Shown one piece after another: positions 1-9,025 of a stretch of DNA of 64,000 nucleotides. The DNA lies in contig JIAB01000001.1 in the NCBI GenBank assembly GCA_000687975.1, positions 1,736,001 through 1,800,000 of the forward strand, read 5' to 3'. Both the position numbers and the translations under genes were made by a program. A model generated the notes under the pieces. That model ran no database searches and was not told the DNA's origin. It saw nothing but the letters and a program-made list of their open reading frames with translations. Each line of letters opens with the position of its first letter. Within the stretch, counting starts at the first letter, position 1. This DNA is from Lachnospiraceae bacterium AC2031. GTDB lineage: Bacteria; Bacillota; Clostridia; Lachnospirales; Lachnospiraceae.

Positions 1-2184
1 TTTATTACTGATGAAGCATATGAGGATTTTAAGAATTCAGGTAAGACACAGAAAACAGAAGAATATATTTATGCGTATATATTAGGTGACGGAAAAACGG
101 ATGATGATCTGAAAGATTATCTCAAGGACTTAAAGATCGATTCAACAGAGGTCGATGATGAGCTTTTTCAGGAGTACTGGGATAGAACTGGCGGTGTTGA
201 AGAAGAGCTCTGTGATGCAGTGAAGGAACTTCGCGATGCCACAGATGATGTTCGAGATGGACTGGATGAGCTGTCAGAAAATAACGATGATATAAATGAT
301 GCAACAGCTGATATCTTCGACGCATATCTGGAGCAGACATCAAGTACGCTTAAGAGTTATGGAATGAATGTAACTCTTACAGAGAGCAACTTTGAGGAGA
401 AACTGGACGATGTAATAGATGCTGCACCGATAGAATCTATGAAATCAGCACTTAAAGATACAAAGAAGGAGCTTACGGATCTTAAGGAATATAAGGATGG
501 ACTTGAGGATTATACGGACGGAGTTGATGAGCTGTATGATGGTCTGGACGATATGTCAGAAGGAGTTGGTGATCTGGATGAAGCAGTAGATGATGCCCTT
601 GAGGAGTTTGACTTCTCACTTTCAAATCTTACTATGTTCCTGAAGCAGTCTGATAATCCAAGAATCTTTAGTACTAAGAACGATAAGGCTGTAGATATTG
701 AGGTTGGTATAATTGCAGGTGTTATTATCTTTATACTTCTTGCGTATGTTATCTCAGTATTTGTTGTTCATAGCATTGAGAGTGAGAGCAGTATTATCGG
801 AACTCTTTACTCAATGGGTGTAACAAAGAACGATCTTATGACTCATTATATAACACTACCGGTTGTAGTAACATTTCTCGGTGGTCTTATAGGAGCACTT
901 GTTGCATCTACCGGTATTATGGCACCAATGATTGCGGAAAGCTCCTATAGTTACTTCTCTATACCACAGTTTGATTTTTCAGTTCCATCTTATCTCTGGG
1001 TATATTCGGTTGCTGTGCCACCGCTTATCGCTGTAGTGGTAAATGTAATCGTCATTAGAAGTAAGCTGAACAGAACAGCACTCTCCCTTATCAGAAATGA
1101 AGCAAAGCAGTCAGGTATTAAGAAGGTAAATCTGAAGGGAATGAACTTTGTATCTGCATTTAGAATAAGACAAATGCTTTGCGAGATGCGTTCTACACTG
1201 GCTGTTGTTATGGGAATGCTTTTATCACTTCTGGTATTTATGATAGGTGTAAACTGCTATGTTCTTTGTGAGAATATTGCAAAGGATTACGAGAAGGACA
1301 CCAAGTTTGAATATATGTATAACCTTAAGTATCCAGAGGAGGAACCACCAAAGGATGCTGAGCCTGCATATGCATATACCTGCAAAAAAAATACTTTGGG
1401 ATACAATTTTGATGTAACTATTTTAGGAATTCAGCCAGATAGTAAGTATTTTGATGTAGATCCAGGAGACAGCAAGTCAGATGTGGTAGTGTCAAATGCA
1501 TTTGCTGAGAAGTTTGGTCTCAAAGAAGGACAGGAGTTTGTTGTAACCGACGAGGATAAGGAAGTGAAGTATGCCTTCACAGTAAAGGAAATAACAGAGT
1601 ACTCTACTTCATTTTATATCTTTATGGATATAGATGTTATGAGAGATATGATGGGAGAGTCGGATGATTACTATAACATACTCTTTACGGATAAGAAGCT
1701 GGATATCGATCCAGGCAGAGTATATACAATCATATCAAAGGCCGATGTTGTAAATGGTGCTTCAGTATTCTCTAGTCTGATGATGCCTATGGTATATACA
1801 CTTTCCTTCTCATCAGCAATAATCTTCTGTGTGGTACTGTACCTAATGATGAAGGTTATGGTGGATAGAAGTGCTTACAATATTTCACTTATCAAGGTAT
1901 TCGGATATAAGAAGAAGGAGATAAGGAAGCTATATTTGGATGGTAATTTCTACGTTATAGCTCTGGGATCACTTATATGTCTTCCTCTTTCGAAGTTTAT
2001 TATGAATAAGCTGTTCCCATTTATGATACAAAATGTATCTTGTGGACTGAATGTTGAAACACCTATCATCTTCTATGTAGTTGCGTATATTGTAATCCTT
2101 ATCCTTTACTTCGTGATCAATACAATGCTTGTTTCAAGACTGAACAAGTTCACACCAGCAGAAGTACTGAAGAATCGAGAATAA
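1..2184 (+). CDS. FtsX-type ABC transporter permease, 5' end outside the window
   Basis: The frame is open from base 1 with no stop, so this is the C-terminal 727 residues of a longer protein; the ATG at 220 is internal. It has an acidic extracytoplasmic stretch with repeated D-G-x-x-E/D-L units, then a membrane segment near residue 240, a conserved E-S-S-I-I-G-T-L-Y-S-M-G-V motif typical of FtsX/MacB-like permeases, a second extracytoplasmic domain, and a final three-helix bundle. It is clearly a paralogue of the 897-residue permease at 11222, and both end in PAEVLKNRE. By analogy with that operon, its ATPase and probably a TetR gene lie just upstream of the window. The likely role is export or membrane extraction of a hydrophobic or antimicrobial compound; the substrate is unknown. 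Confidence 0.9.
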   Translation, partial: FITDEAYEDFKNSGKTQKTEEYIYAYILGDGKTDDDLKDYLKDLKIDSTEVDDELFQEYWDRTGGVEEELCDAVKELRDATDDVRDGLDELSENNDDINDATADIFDAYLEQTSSTLKSYGMNVTLTESNFEEKLDDVIDAAPIESMKSALKDTKKELTDLKEYKDGLEDYTDGVDELYDGLDDMSEGVGDLDEAVDDALEEFDFSLSNLTMFLKQSDNPRIFSTKNDKAVDIEVGIIAGVIIFILLAYVISVFVVHSIESESSIIGTLYSMGVTKNDLMTHYITLPVVVTFLGGLIGALVASTGIMAPMIAESSYSYFSIPQFDFSVPSYLWVYSVAVPPLIAVVVNVIVIRSKLNRTALSLIRNEAKQSGIKKVNLKGMNFVSAFRIRQMLCEMRSTLAVVMGMLLSLLVFMIGVNCYVLCENIAKDYEKDTKFEYMYNLKYPEEEPPKDAEPAYAYTCKKNTLGYNFDVTILGIQPDSKYFDVDPGDSKSDVVVSNAFAEKFGLKEGQEFVVTDEDKEVKYAFTVKEITEYSTSFYIFMDIDVMRDMMGESDDYYNILFTDKKLDIDPGRVYTIISKADVVNGASVFSSLMMPMVYTLSFSSAIIFCVVLYLMMKVMVDRSAYNISLIKVFGYKKKEIRKLYLDGNFYVIALGSLICLPLSKFIMNKLFPFMIQNVSCGLNVETPIIFYVVAYIVILILYFVINTMLVSRLNKFTPAEVLKNRE

Positions 2185-2191
2185 AAATATA

Positions 2192-2242
2192 TTGACAATG
2201 ATACACCGATGATTTAATATATGAACAGATGTTCATATATTA
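2192..2242 (+). promoter_or_regulatory. Promoter with overlapping perfect palindromic operator
   Basis: TTGACA at 2192-2197 and TAATAT at 2215-2220 are separated by 17 bp. A perfect inverted repeat starts on the -10 box: the 13-bp arm TAATATATGAACA at 2215-2227, a 2-bp centre, and its complement at 2230-2242. A repressor bound here would cover the -10 and start site. The 16-bp core at 2221-2236 has the ATGA-N8-TCAT layout also found at 3674, 3724, 10365 and 10424. Confidence 0.8.
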
Positions 2243-2260
2243 AATCTAAGGAGTGTAATT

Positions 2261-3658
2261 ATGGCAAGTAAAAATGTAAGCAAAGCATTTTATAAAATGA
2301 CCTCAAAAGTTTACGACACGTTGGATAGAATGTATTTTTCAGCAGGTGGTAGAAATCCTAGAGAAGTAATAGGACAGATGATTCCAGAAGATAATGCGAT
2401 GATTCTTGATATGTGCTGCGGTACATTTGCAAATGGTCTTGTTGTTGCAAAGAATAAGCCAGGAGTAAAGGTTATAGGATTAGATAGATCCATGCCAATG
2501 CTTAAGAAAGCAAGACAGAAGGTTATTGATAATGGCCTGAAGAATGTAAAGCTGGTTTGCAAGGATGCTACAGAGACAGGGATTAAGGGCGGTACATTTG
2601 ACTACGTAATGATCGGTCTTGTACTTCATGAATGTAATCCGGATCTTTGGAAGGGAATTCTTTCGGAAGCAAGAAGACTGCTTAAAGATAATGGAAAACT
2701 TTTAATTCTTGATTGGGATATTCAGGAGTCAATAAAGGGAAAGCTAAAGTTCTCACCACTTTATGTATGTGAGACTCTTGTTACTCCAAAGTATTTTAAG
2801 GAGTACTACTACAGTGATAAGAGAATATTCTTTAATGACTACGGTTTCGAGCTGGAGCGTATGGAGAAATGTGATGTAACCTTCGTAGCATCGTTCAGAA
2901 AAGCTAGTGGTGAAAGTCAGACAAAAGAAAGTACGGAAACAGTAGTTAATCAATCTGAAAAATATTTAAAAGAAACACAGATGGTTAACTACAGAACTGA
3001 CAGTATTCAAAAATTAGTTGAAAAGCGCGGTTGGAAAAACCTGGATGAGTTTGAAAGGATTGGTGCTATTTATGATTTCGTAAGAAATGAGATCGCATTT
3101 GGTTACAATCGTTCGGATACTCTTAATGCTGAGGAAGTGTTATGGGATGGTTATGGACAGTGTAATACTAAAAGTACCGTGCTTATGGCGCTTCTTAGAG
3201 CAGTAGGGATTCCATGTAGATTGCACGGTTCTGAAGTGAGTAAGAATTTTCAAAGAGGTGCTACATCTGGAATTGTTTCAAAGCTTGCGCCTGAAAGAGT
3301 TGTCCACACCTGGGTAGAGGTTCTTTATAAAGAGAGATGGATCGCGCTTGAAGGAGTGATAACAGATGAGGCATACGTGAGAGGTGTAAAGAAAAAGTTC
3401 CCAAATCATAAGGGTATCTTTAAAGGATATGCTATATCTGTACCTAGTTTAGATACCTTAGATCTTGAGTGGAAGGGCGAAGATCTCTTTGTTCAGAACA
3501 CCTCTGTAGTGGAGGACTATGGAGTCTTTGAGAATCCAGAGGATTTCTTTAAAGAACATAAGCAGAAATTGAGTAAGCTGAAGGAACTTGCTTATATTTA
3601 CTATGGCAGGAAAGTAATGAATAACAACGTTGCCAAAGTAAGGTGCAGCGGGGACTGA
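2261..3658 (+). CDS. SAM-dependent methyltransferase fused to transglutaminase-like domain
   Basis: This 465-residue protein joins two domains. Residues about 40-150 form a class I methyltransferase: motif I is LDMCCGTFANG, followed by the acidic loop VIGLDRS. After a linker near residues 215-240, residues about 245-400 are transglutaminase-like: the catalytic Cys sits in GYGQCNTKS and the His in VVHTWVEV. The usual Asp that follows (W-x-x-x-D) reads W-I-A-L-E, so Glu may replace it. ATG 2261 follows AAGGAG at 2247. The protein looks cytoplasmic. It stands alone behind a tightly repressed promoter. The substrate is not evident; the transglutaminase part could be a protease/amidase or inactive. 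A sequencing-induced join of two genes is unlikely because the frame is clean throughout. Confidence 0.75.
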   Translation: MASKNVSKAFYKMTSKVYDTLDRMYFSAGGRNPREVIGQMIPEDNAMILDMCCGTFANGLVVAKNKPGVKVIGLDRSMPMLKKARQKVIDNGLKNVKLVCKDATETGIKGGTFDYVMIGLVLHECNPDLWKGILSEARRLLKDNGKLLILDWDIQESIKGKLKFSPLYVCETLVTPKYFKEYYYSDKRIFFNDYGFELERMEKCDVTFVASFRKASGESQTKESTETVVNQSEKYLKETQMVNYRTDSIQKLVEKRGWKNLDEFERIGAIYDFVRNEIAFGYNRSDTLNAEEVLWDGYGQCNTKSTVLMALLRAVGIPCRLHGSEVSKNFQRGATSGIVSKLAPERVVHTWVEVLYKERWIALEGVITDEAYVRGVKKKFPNHKGIFKGYAISVPSLDTLDLEWKGEDLFVQNTSVVEDYGVFENPEDFFKEHKQKLSKLKELAYIYYGRKVMNNNVAKVRCSGD

Positions 3659-3670
3659 CCCCACTGTGCT

Positions 3671-3754
3671 AAAATGAAACCATTTTCATTTTTATATTGA
3701 CAAGCGAGCCTCACATAATTAAAATGAAACTATATTCATTTTAATTACGTGAGG
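3671..3754 (+). promoter_or_regulatory. TetR gene promoter with two operator copies
   Basis: TTGACA at 3697-3702 and TAAAAT at 3720-3725 lie 17 bp apart. Two dyads flank and overlap them. The first has AAAATGAA at 3671-3678 against its complement at 3685-3692, upstream of the -35. The second has ATTAAAATGAA at 3718-3728 against 3735-3745, over the -10. The second dyad extends to 3709-3754 as a 20-bp inverted repeat with one mismatch that reaches the GAGG ribosome binding site. Paired sites imply autorepression by the TetR protein encoded at 3762. Confidence 0.75.
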
Positions 3755-3761
3755 TTTTATT

Positions 3762-4427
3762 ATGCCAAAGGTTAGCGAAGAATACTTTGAAAACAAGAAG
3801 AAGCTTATTACGGAAGCGACTTATAATGTGTGTCTCAGAAAGCCGGTTGGAATGGTAACAATGACAGATGTTATCGAAGAGACAGGACTTTCTCAGGGAG
3901 GCATCTATAGGTTTTACAAGAATCTGGATGAGATACTCAGTGATATGATCACCAGGATGCGGGTAGATTATAACTTCGTAGATTCTATGGAGTCAGTCAT
4001 GAAAACAGAAGGGCTTTCCTTCGAAGAGGTGACCTACAAGATCTGTGACATTTTGGCTGATGTAATGGAGAAGCATCTAATGGATATTCAGAAGATTAAC
4101 TTTGATCTTACAGTGCTTGCAATAAATGAACCTGAAAGAGCAGACGCTATCATCAAGGGAACAAAAGGGAGAGGGAACTTCGAATATCTTGCCAGTGTGC
4201 TGATGCCTATGCTGGTGGAAGCGTGTCAGAAGAATAAGCTTAAACCTGTAGCAGAGCCAGAGGACATATTAAAATACATTTCAGCTTCGTACACAGGAAT
4301 TGAGATGAGCTCTATTCTGTCAGCCTGCTATGGACATGGAAAAATGAACGTAGATTGCAAACCTAAGGAAATGTTTAATGTGCTGGCGAAAACGATAATT
4401 CTTTTATTCGGAGGAGAAGTGAAATGA
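3762..4427 (+). CDS. TetR/AcrR family transcriptional regulator
   Basis: This 221-residue protein has an N-terminal TetR DNA-binding domain (residues about 10-60), with recognition region EETGLSQGGIYRFYKNLDE, followed by an all-helical ligand domain without obvious motifs. The start ATG follows GAGG at 3751. The stop overlaps the start of the hydrolase gene by ATGA, so the two are translationally coupled. Two dyads in its own promoter suggest autorepression. The natural inducer is unknown but is probably a substrate of the neighbouring hydrolase or of one of the nearby exporters. Confidence 0.9.
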   Translation: MPKVSEEYFENKKKLITEATYNVCLRKPVGMVTMTDVIEETGLSQGGIYRFYKNLDEILSDMITRMRVDYNFVDSMESVMKTEGLSFEEVTYKICDILADVMEKHLMDIQKINFDLTVLAINEPERADAIIKGTKGRGNFEYLASVLMPMLVEACQKNKLKPVAEPEDILKYISASYTGIEMSSILSACYGHGKMNVDCKPKEMFNVLAKTIILLFGGEVK

Positions 4428-5548
4428 GTAAGGTAAGATTTCCAAAACCAACAGGTGAATATGCAGTTGGTACATTTACATATACAGTTAAGGATGACAG
4501 AAAAGAAGTGATGCATCAGGGCGGAATGAGAAGTGTTACTTCAAGAGTTTATTACCCTGTGCTTAAAGAAAGTGTTAAGGGTCTCCCTAAAATGGTAGCC
4601 CTATCCGATAATATGCTGAAGGGCTTCAAGGACGCTTTCAAGGTTGCTCCAAACTTTAAGAAAAAACCTGAGGCCAATAGATCTGAATGCTATGAGAATG
4701 CAGAGATGATACAAGGAAAGAAATTTCCGCTTATCATGTTCAATCATGGATATAATTCGTATAGAGAGGGCAATTCATTTCTCTGTTTAGATCTTGCCTC
4801 TCACGGTTATGTGGTTATCTCAGTTGATCATTCTTATGAATCGCTGTGTAATGAATTCGATGATGGCACAGTTCTTTTTTATGATAAGACTATTACAAAG
4901 AAGATGTATGAGCCAATGCTGGGCGGCGTCATGACAATGTATAAGCTAATGAAATTAAGAGGAACTGACGCTGAGCTAGCTGAAAAGTTTGACGAGGCTC
5001 AGAGAAAATACTGTAAGTTTATGATGGGAAGACTTCCTGAATGGGTAAAGGATAACGAGGCTGCTCTGGAGTTTGCCAAGGAAAACTTTTCTGATTTTAT
5101 CGACTTTGAAAAGGGAGTAGGTGCATCGGGTCATTCCATGGGTGGAAATACAGCTTATGCACTCTGTGCAAGGAATGATAACTTTGTATGTGGAATAAAT
5201 CTTGATGGAGCATATTTCGGTGATTATACAAATGATATCCAGACGAAGCCATTTATGCAGATCAGCTGCAAGGATAATGAGTATGTGGTAACCAGAGCAT
5301 ATACACGTCATACGAAGCCTGTATACAAGGTGCTTTTCAGAGATATGCATCATATAGGATTTGCAGACTGCAAGCATATGATTCCTATGAAATCTGTGGT
5401 TGGAAAGCTGGATGCAGACCTGCTTCATGAGAATGTATGTAAAGCACATCTTGAGTTCTTCGATGCTTACCTAAAGGGACTGAAGGCAAAGCCTGACTTA
5501 AAGAGTAATGATGTTGTGACAGTATCCGAGTATCAGCCGGACATGTGA
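4424..5548 (+). CDS. Alpha/beta hydrolase, PAF-acetylhydrolase/dienelactone-like
   Basis: This 374-residue soluble hydrolase has the oxyanion region FPLIMFNHGYNSYRE and the nucleophile elbow GHSMGG, with Ser in a canonical G-x-S-x-G. A likely catalytic His lies near DMHHIGFAD. The layout, a lid region between strand and elbow of about 100 residues, resembles platelet-activating-factor acetylhydrolase-like esterases. No signal peptide is seen. It overlaps the upstream tetR by four bases, so it is expressed with its own regulator and probably detoxifies an ester-containing compound sensed by that TetR. The substrate is an inference only. Confidence 0.85.
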   Translation: MSKVRFPKPTGEYAVGTFTYTVKDDRKEVMHQGGMRSVTSRVYYPVLKESVKGLPKMVALSDNMLKGFKDAFKVAPNFKKKPEANRSECYENAEMIQGKKFPLIMFNHGYNSYREGNSFLCLDLASHGYVVISVDHSYESLCNEFDDGTVLFYDKTITKKMYEPMLGGVMTMYKLMKLRGTDAELAEKFDEAQRKYCKFMMGRLPEWVKDNEAALEFAKENFSDFIDFEKGVGASGHSMGGNTAYALCARNDNFVCGINLDGAYFGDYTNDIQTKPFMQISCKDNEYVVTRAYTRHTKPVYKVLFRDMHHIGFADCKHMIPMKSVVGKLDADLLHENVCKAHLEFFDAYLKGLKAKPDLKSNDVVTVSEYQPDM

Positions 5549-5694
5549 TTAAATAAAATGTGATCAAAAAAAATGTAATAGCAAAAATCAATGTCTGCTT
5601 AGTTCTAGTAAGTTATATCTTGTCGAAAGTCTTAAGGATAATCGTGAATAAAGAAGGAAAATAGTGAAGGGAAAAAGACGCAACCAAACATAAC

Positions 5695-5766
5695 AAAACT
5701 TCGAAGTTTTTGACAAGTTTGATTGGTTGACAATCCGAAAATTTATGAATACTCTTTTCTAGAGTA
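5695..5766 (+). promoter_or_regulatory. Promoter region with two palindromes
   Basis: The 250-bp gap 5549-5798 contains the perfect 16-bp palindrome AAAACTTCGAAGTTTT at 5695-5710. TTGACA occurs at 5710-5715 and again at 5727-5732. The second lies 17 bp from TACTCT at 5750-5755, which is one arm of a short dyad TACTCT/AGAGTA (5750-5755, 5761-5766). The palindromes straddle the promoter and may be repressor or activator sites. Nothing else is recognisable in the gap. Confidence 0.45.
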
Positions 5767-5798
5767 AATTATTACTTGAAGGAAAGGGAATACTTACA

Positions 5799-7274
5799 AT
5801 GAATAGACTTAAAAAGATTGGCGCAGTTGTTGTTATTATAATTATAAATCTATTGGTGTTTGGCATAATTCCTTTGAATATATTTCTAATATGGAAAGAT
5901 TTTCCTCAGTGGATTATGCTACTCGCAGCAGTGATGGATATAGCGGCTGTGTTGCTTTTCGCAAAGAAGACATTTTCTGGGAAAGTGGCAAAGATAATAG
6001 CAGTAGCTATCACGAGTGTTTTTGCTAGCTTGTGTGTACTTCTTGCTTATGCCTGCCCGTATTGGAATAGTGATGGTTACAAGTCTGATAGGCCAATAAA
6101 ATATTATGAGAATTCGGACCTTACAAAGAATGAAGCATTGGATGATCTTGAGGAGGTTATGGACTATCTGAGAAAGTATCATATATCTTTTGTGGATGGA
6201 CTAACACCTGAGGTTCAGGCAAAGTATGAGGAGGTCAGGGCTGATTATGAGTCAAAGGATACGGTCAAGAGAATTGAGTTTGTGCGTGGCGTCCGAAGTA
6301 TCCTACATGAGATATATGATGCACATACAACATTAGAAACGTGGGACCCTATGCTGCTATCGGATGGTCCTGAGATGGAGAGTAGAGGCTATAGTATATA
6401 TTCTGTAAATGGATTGACAGAGGACCTGATGAAGGAACTAGTAGAGCCGTATGCTTCCTATGAAACACCGCGTTATATTAGTGTAAGCATGGATAACTTG
6501 TTTTATCTGGATTTATGTGGAGTTGAGGCACCTTTTGAGGTCGTGTGGAAGAACGTAGATGGAGAAGAGGAATTCCGCACTTATAACCGTGAGGACTTTA
6601 TAACCGTTGATGAATACTATGATCTTCTGGATAAGTACATGCCATCAGATAACAAAAATGAGACTTACGTTTATTATGAGATAGACGAAGAAAAGAGTGT
6701 GGCTGTTCTTACGCTAAAGCATTGCTGGATAAGTAAACACTACAGGGATGTACTTCGTGAAATGTTTACTGAGATTAAAGAGAAAAATATCGAGAATCTT
6801 GCGATTGATCTAAGAGGTAATGGGGGCGGAGACACATATGTCGTAAATGAGCTGTTTAAGTATCTGCCGATTGATACATATTACCAGGGAGACAATTTTA
6901 GGAAGATAAGGTGGAATTATCTGACATTTAATCAGAGTGGAAAAACCAAGAATAAAAGAAATACAGGGCTTGAGTTTGATGGGAATCTGTATGTGCTTAC
7001 CGATGAGGATTCATTTTCGTCATCTATGCTTTTTACAGAAATGGTAGTAGACAATGGTCTTGGGAAGGTAATAGGAGAGTCCCCTGCGGAATCCTGTAAC
7101 TCCTGCGGCGAGATCACACAGTTCTATTTTGATGATATAGGAATGTGGCTTTCAGTATCGACAGTCGAATACACACGAATAGATTCTTCAAAAGATGATT
7201 ACATCGAACCTGACTACCCTTCAGCAGGTGACGATGCAATCAAAACGCTATATGATGTTGTTAGCGATAATTAA
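5799..7274 (+). CDS. Membrane-anchored S41 family (tail-specific) peptidase-like protein
   Basis: The protein has 491 residues with about three N-terminal membrane segments (residues about 8-90) followed by an extracytoplasmic domain. The C-terminal half has S41 features: LAIDLRGNGGGD near residue 345, then TDEDSFSSSMLFTEMV, where the central Ser is the probable nucleophile, and a conserved G-x-V-I-G-E-S segment. No PDZ domain is evident between the membrane part and the protease core, unlike classic CtpA. RBS AAGGAAAGGG lies upstream of the ATG. It is monocistronic, with its own promoter containing palindromes. It could cleave a cell-surface or imported peptide; the target is unknown. Confidence 0.75.
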   Translation: MNRLKKIGAVVVIIIINLLVFGIIPLNIFLIWKDFPQWIMLLAAVMDIAAVLLFAKKTFSGKVAKIIAVAITSVFASLCVLLAYACPYWNSDGYKSDRPIKYYENSDLTKNEALDDLEEVMDYLRKYHISFVDGLTPEVQAKYEEVRADYESKDTVKRIEFVRGVRSILHEIYDAHTTLETWDPMLLSDGPEMESRGYSIYSVNGLTEDLMKELVEPYASYETPRYISVSMDNLFYLDLCGVEAPFEVVWKNVDGEEEFRTYNREDFITVDEYYDLLDKYMPSDNKNETYVYYEIDEEKSVAVLTLKHCWISKHYRDVLREMFTEIKEKNIENLAIDLRGNGGGDTYVVNELFKYLPIDTYYQGDNFRKIRWNYLTFNQSGKTKNKRNTGLEFDGNLYVLTDEDSFSSSMLFTEMVVDNGLGKVIGESPAESCNSCGEITQFYFDDIGMWLSVSTVEYTRIDSSKDDYIEPDYPSAGDDAIKTLYDVVSDN

Positions 7275-7328
7275 CGAATAACATTATCATAAATGGTTTA
7301 TACGAACTAATAATATTATAAAAAATAT

Positions 7329-7378
7329 TTGACAAGTAACCGAACGGTAACTATAATCAAGTTACCAATCGGTTACTT
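7329..7378 (+). promoter_or_regulatory. Consensus promoter with two TetR-type operators
   Basis: TTGACA at 7329-7334 and TATAAT at 7352-7357 with a 17-bp spacer form a full-consensus promoter. Two related dyads lie over it. One is AGTAACC/GGTAACT with a 4-bp centre in the spacer (7334-7351). The other is AGTTACC/GGTTACT with a 4-bp centre downstream of the -10 (7360-7377). The second is almost the reverse complement of the first, so one protein should bind both. The TetR gene at 8356, at the end of this operon, is the obvious candidate. Confidence 0.8.
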
Positions 7379-7426
7379 TTTATGTTGGAATGAGTTGCAG
7401 TTGTTGATTGAAAAGGATAAATTAGA

Positions 7427-8359
7427 ATGAGAAAGAATAAGACGAGAAAGAAAAGGAAGAAGAAACTTTTGATGATTGTTTTAATAATACTTGGGATTGG
7501 AATCGTCGCTCTAACAGTTGATTTCTTTATAGTTAGAAAGGTAGCACTGGACCGCTTCTCAACTTACGAGGCGAAGGCTAAGTCAACTGCAACATCCTAT
7601 GGTAAAATGAGCTACATAGATGAAGGTAGCGGAGAACCGTTCCTTATATGTCACGGAATCACCGGAGGATATGACCAGGGCTTTGATGTTATGGGTGGTC
7701 GTACGGATAATTACAGGATTATTGCCCCATCAAGATTTGGATATCCTGGAACTGATATGCCGGAGAATGCTACCGTAGACATGCAGGTGGAGGCATATAT
7801 CGAATTACTTGATGAACTGGGAATAGAGAAAACATTTGTCACCGCAACCAGTGCTGGAGGAACAGTTGCAGAGAGATTTGCCATGATGCATCCTGAAAGA
7901 TGCAAGGGCTTGATTCTTTACTGTTCAGGATATCCGGCACAGGAAAAACCAAGCGAACCAGCTTCCGGAATGACAGGACCACCAGCCTTCTTCTGCAATG
8001 ATTTTGCTATGTGGATGATCAGCCCATTATTCAAGCCGATGATGGGAATGGAGCGAAATGTTATCAAACAGATCATGCCTATGAAAGAACGTAAGGCTGG
8101 TATAGTTTTTGACGGCGATGTAGTCAATAAGGATCATACAAATAACTATGATAATTACGACCTGAAGAACATACAGGTTCCAGTTCTTATCATTCACTCT
8201 GAGGATGATAAGCTGGCTGATTCTGATAAGGCAAAGTACTGGAGCAAAGAGATACCTAATTGTAAGTCTATCTTTTTCTCAGGTGGAGGTCACCTTATGA
8301 CTGGAAACAGTGAGGAGATCAACGAGGTACTTGATGATTTTGTGGAGGAAAACAAATGA
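7427..8359 (+). CDS. Membrane-anchored alpha/beta hydrolase
   Basis: This 310-residue protein has a highly basic N terminus (RKNKTRKKRKKK) followed by one hydrophobic helix (residues about 14-34), so it is probably anchored with the hydrolase outside. The hydrolase core shows the oxyanion motif ICHGITGGYDQ and the nucleophile elbow TSAGGT, in which the first Gly of G-x-S-x-G is Ala. The acid is in IHSEDDKLAD and the His in GGGHLMTG. It overlaps the downstream tetR by ATGA and shares its operator-bearing promoter. The role may be hydrolysis of a toxic ester or lactone; this is inferred from context. Confidence 0.85.
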   Translation: MRKNKTRKKRKKKLLMIVLIILGIGIVALTVDFFIVRKVALDRFSTYEAKAKSTATSYGKMSYIDEGSGEPFLICHGITGGYDQGFDVMGGRTDNYRIIAPSRFGYPGTDMPENATVDMQVEAYIELLDELGIEKTFVTATSAGGTVAERFAMMHPERCKGLILYCSGYPAQEKPSEPASGMTGPPAFFCNDFAMWMISPLFKPMMGMERNVIKQIMPMKERKAGIVFDGDVVNKDHTNNYDNYDLKNIQVPVLIIHSEDDKLADSDKAKYWSKEIPNCKSIFFSGGGHLMTGNSEEINEVLDDFVEENK

Positions 8360-8985
8360 ATACTAAGGAATTAATTCTTGAAGAGGCACTTAAGCAGTTT
8401 TCAGAAAAAGGCTTTGCCGGTACATCTATGAGTGATATTGCAAAGCCGCTTGGGATAACAAAGGCTGCGCTTTATAAACATTATAAAAGTAAGCAGCAGA
8501 TATTTGATGAAATAATCCTGCAGTCCGAGGAACGCTTCAAGGATATTTTTGAGGAATTATCAGTTCATCTTCCGAGTAATAAAAAAGAGAAAATGAATGA
8601 AAAGGATGTGGATGCCTTCAGCACAATAACAGCAGAAGGACTATGTAAAAGTGTTCTCTCCTTTGTTCGCTTTTCTATGAATGATCCATATTCCAAACAG
8701 GTGCGACGAATGCTGACTATATCTCAGTTTCAGAGTAAAGAACTGGCTGAGATGTATACAAAAAGATATGTGGAAACAATGCTGAGCTATGACGAGAAAT
8801 TATTCACTAGTCTTATGAAACGTGGTGTCATAAAAAAAGGGGATGCCAAAACTTTAGCAAGAATGTTTTATGCGCCAGTGATCATGTACATGGGAATATG
8901 GGACAGAGAACCTGACAGAGCGAAGGAATGTGAGAAAGCAATCAAGAAGCACGTGGAAGACTTCGTAGCAATGACAAAGGAATAA
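8356..8985 (+). CDS. TetR/AcrR family transcriptional regulator
   Basis: This 209-residue protein has an N-terminal HTH spanning residues about 1-50 (SMSDIAKPLGITKAALYKHY) and a helical ligand-binding domain. Its start overlaps the hydrolase stop by four bases, so the two are coupled. It most likely represses its own operon through the paired AGTWACC-N4-GGTWACT sites at 7334-7377. No terminator hairpin is seen directly after it; the 73-bp repeat array starts 40 bp downstream. Confidence 0.9.
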   Translation: MNTKELILEEALKQFSEKGFAGTSMSDIAKPLGITKAALYKHYKSKQQIFDEIILQSEERFKDIFEELSVHLPSNKKEKMNEKDVDAFSTITAEGLCKSVLSFVRFSMNDPYSKQVRRMLTISQFQSKELAEMYTKRYVETMLSYDEKLFTSLMKRGVIKKGDAKTLARMFYAPVIMYMGIWDREPDRAKECEKAIKKHVEDFVAMTKE

Positions 8986-9025
8986 TCATGCAACTGTAAT
9001 TAATACTGTCGATTCGCAGGGGAAG

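Noticed and set aside
220-222. ATG 220 as the start of the first permease
   Set aside because: The frame is open to base 1 and the upstream residues align with the D-rich outside domain of the paralogue at 11222.
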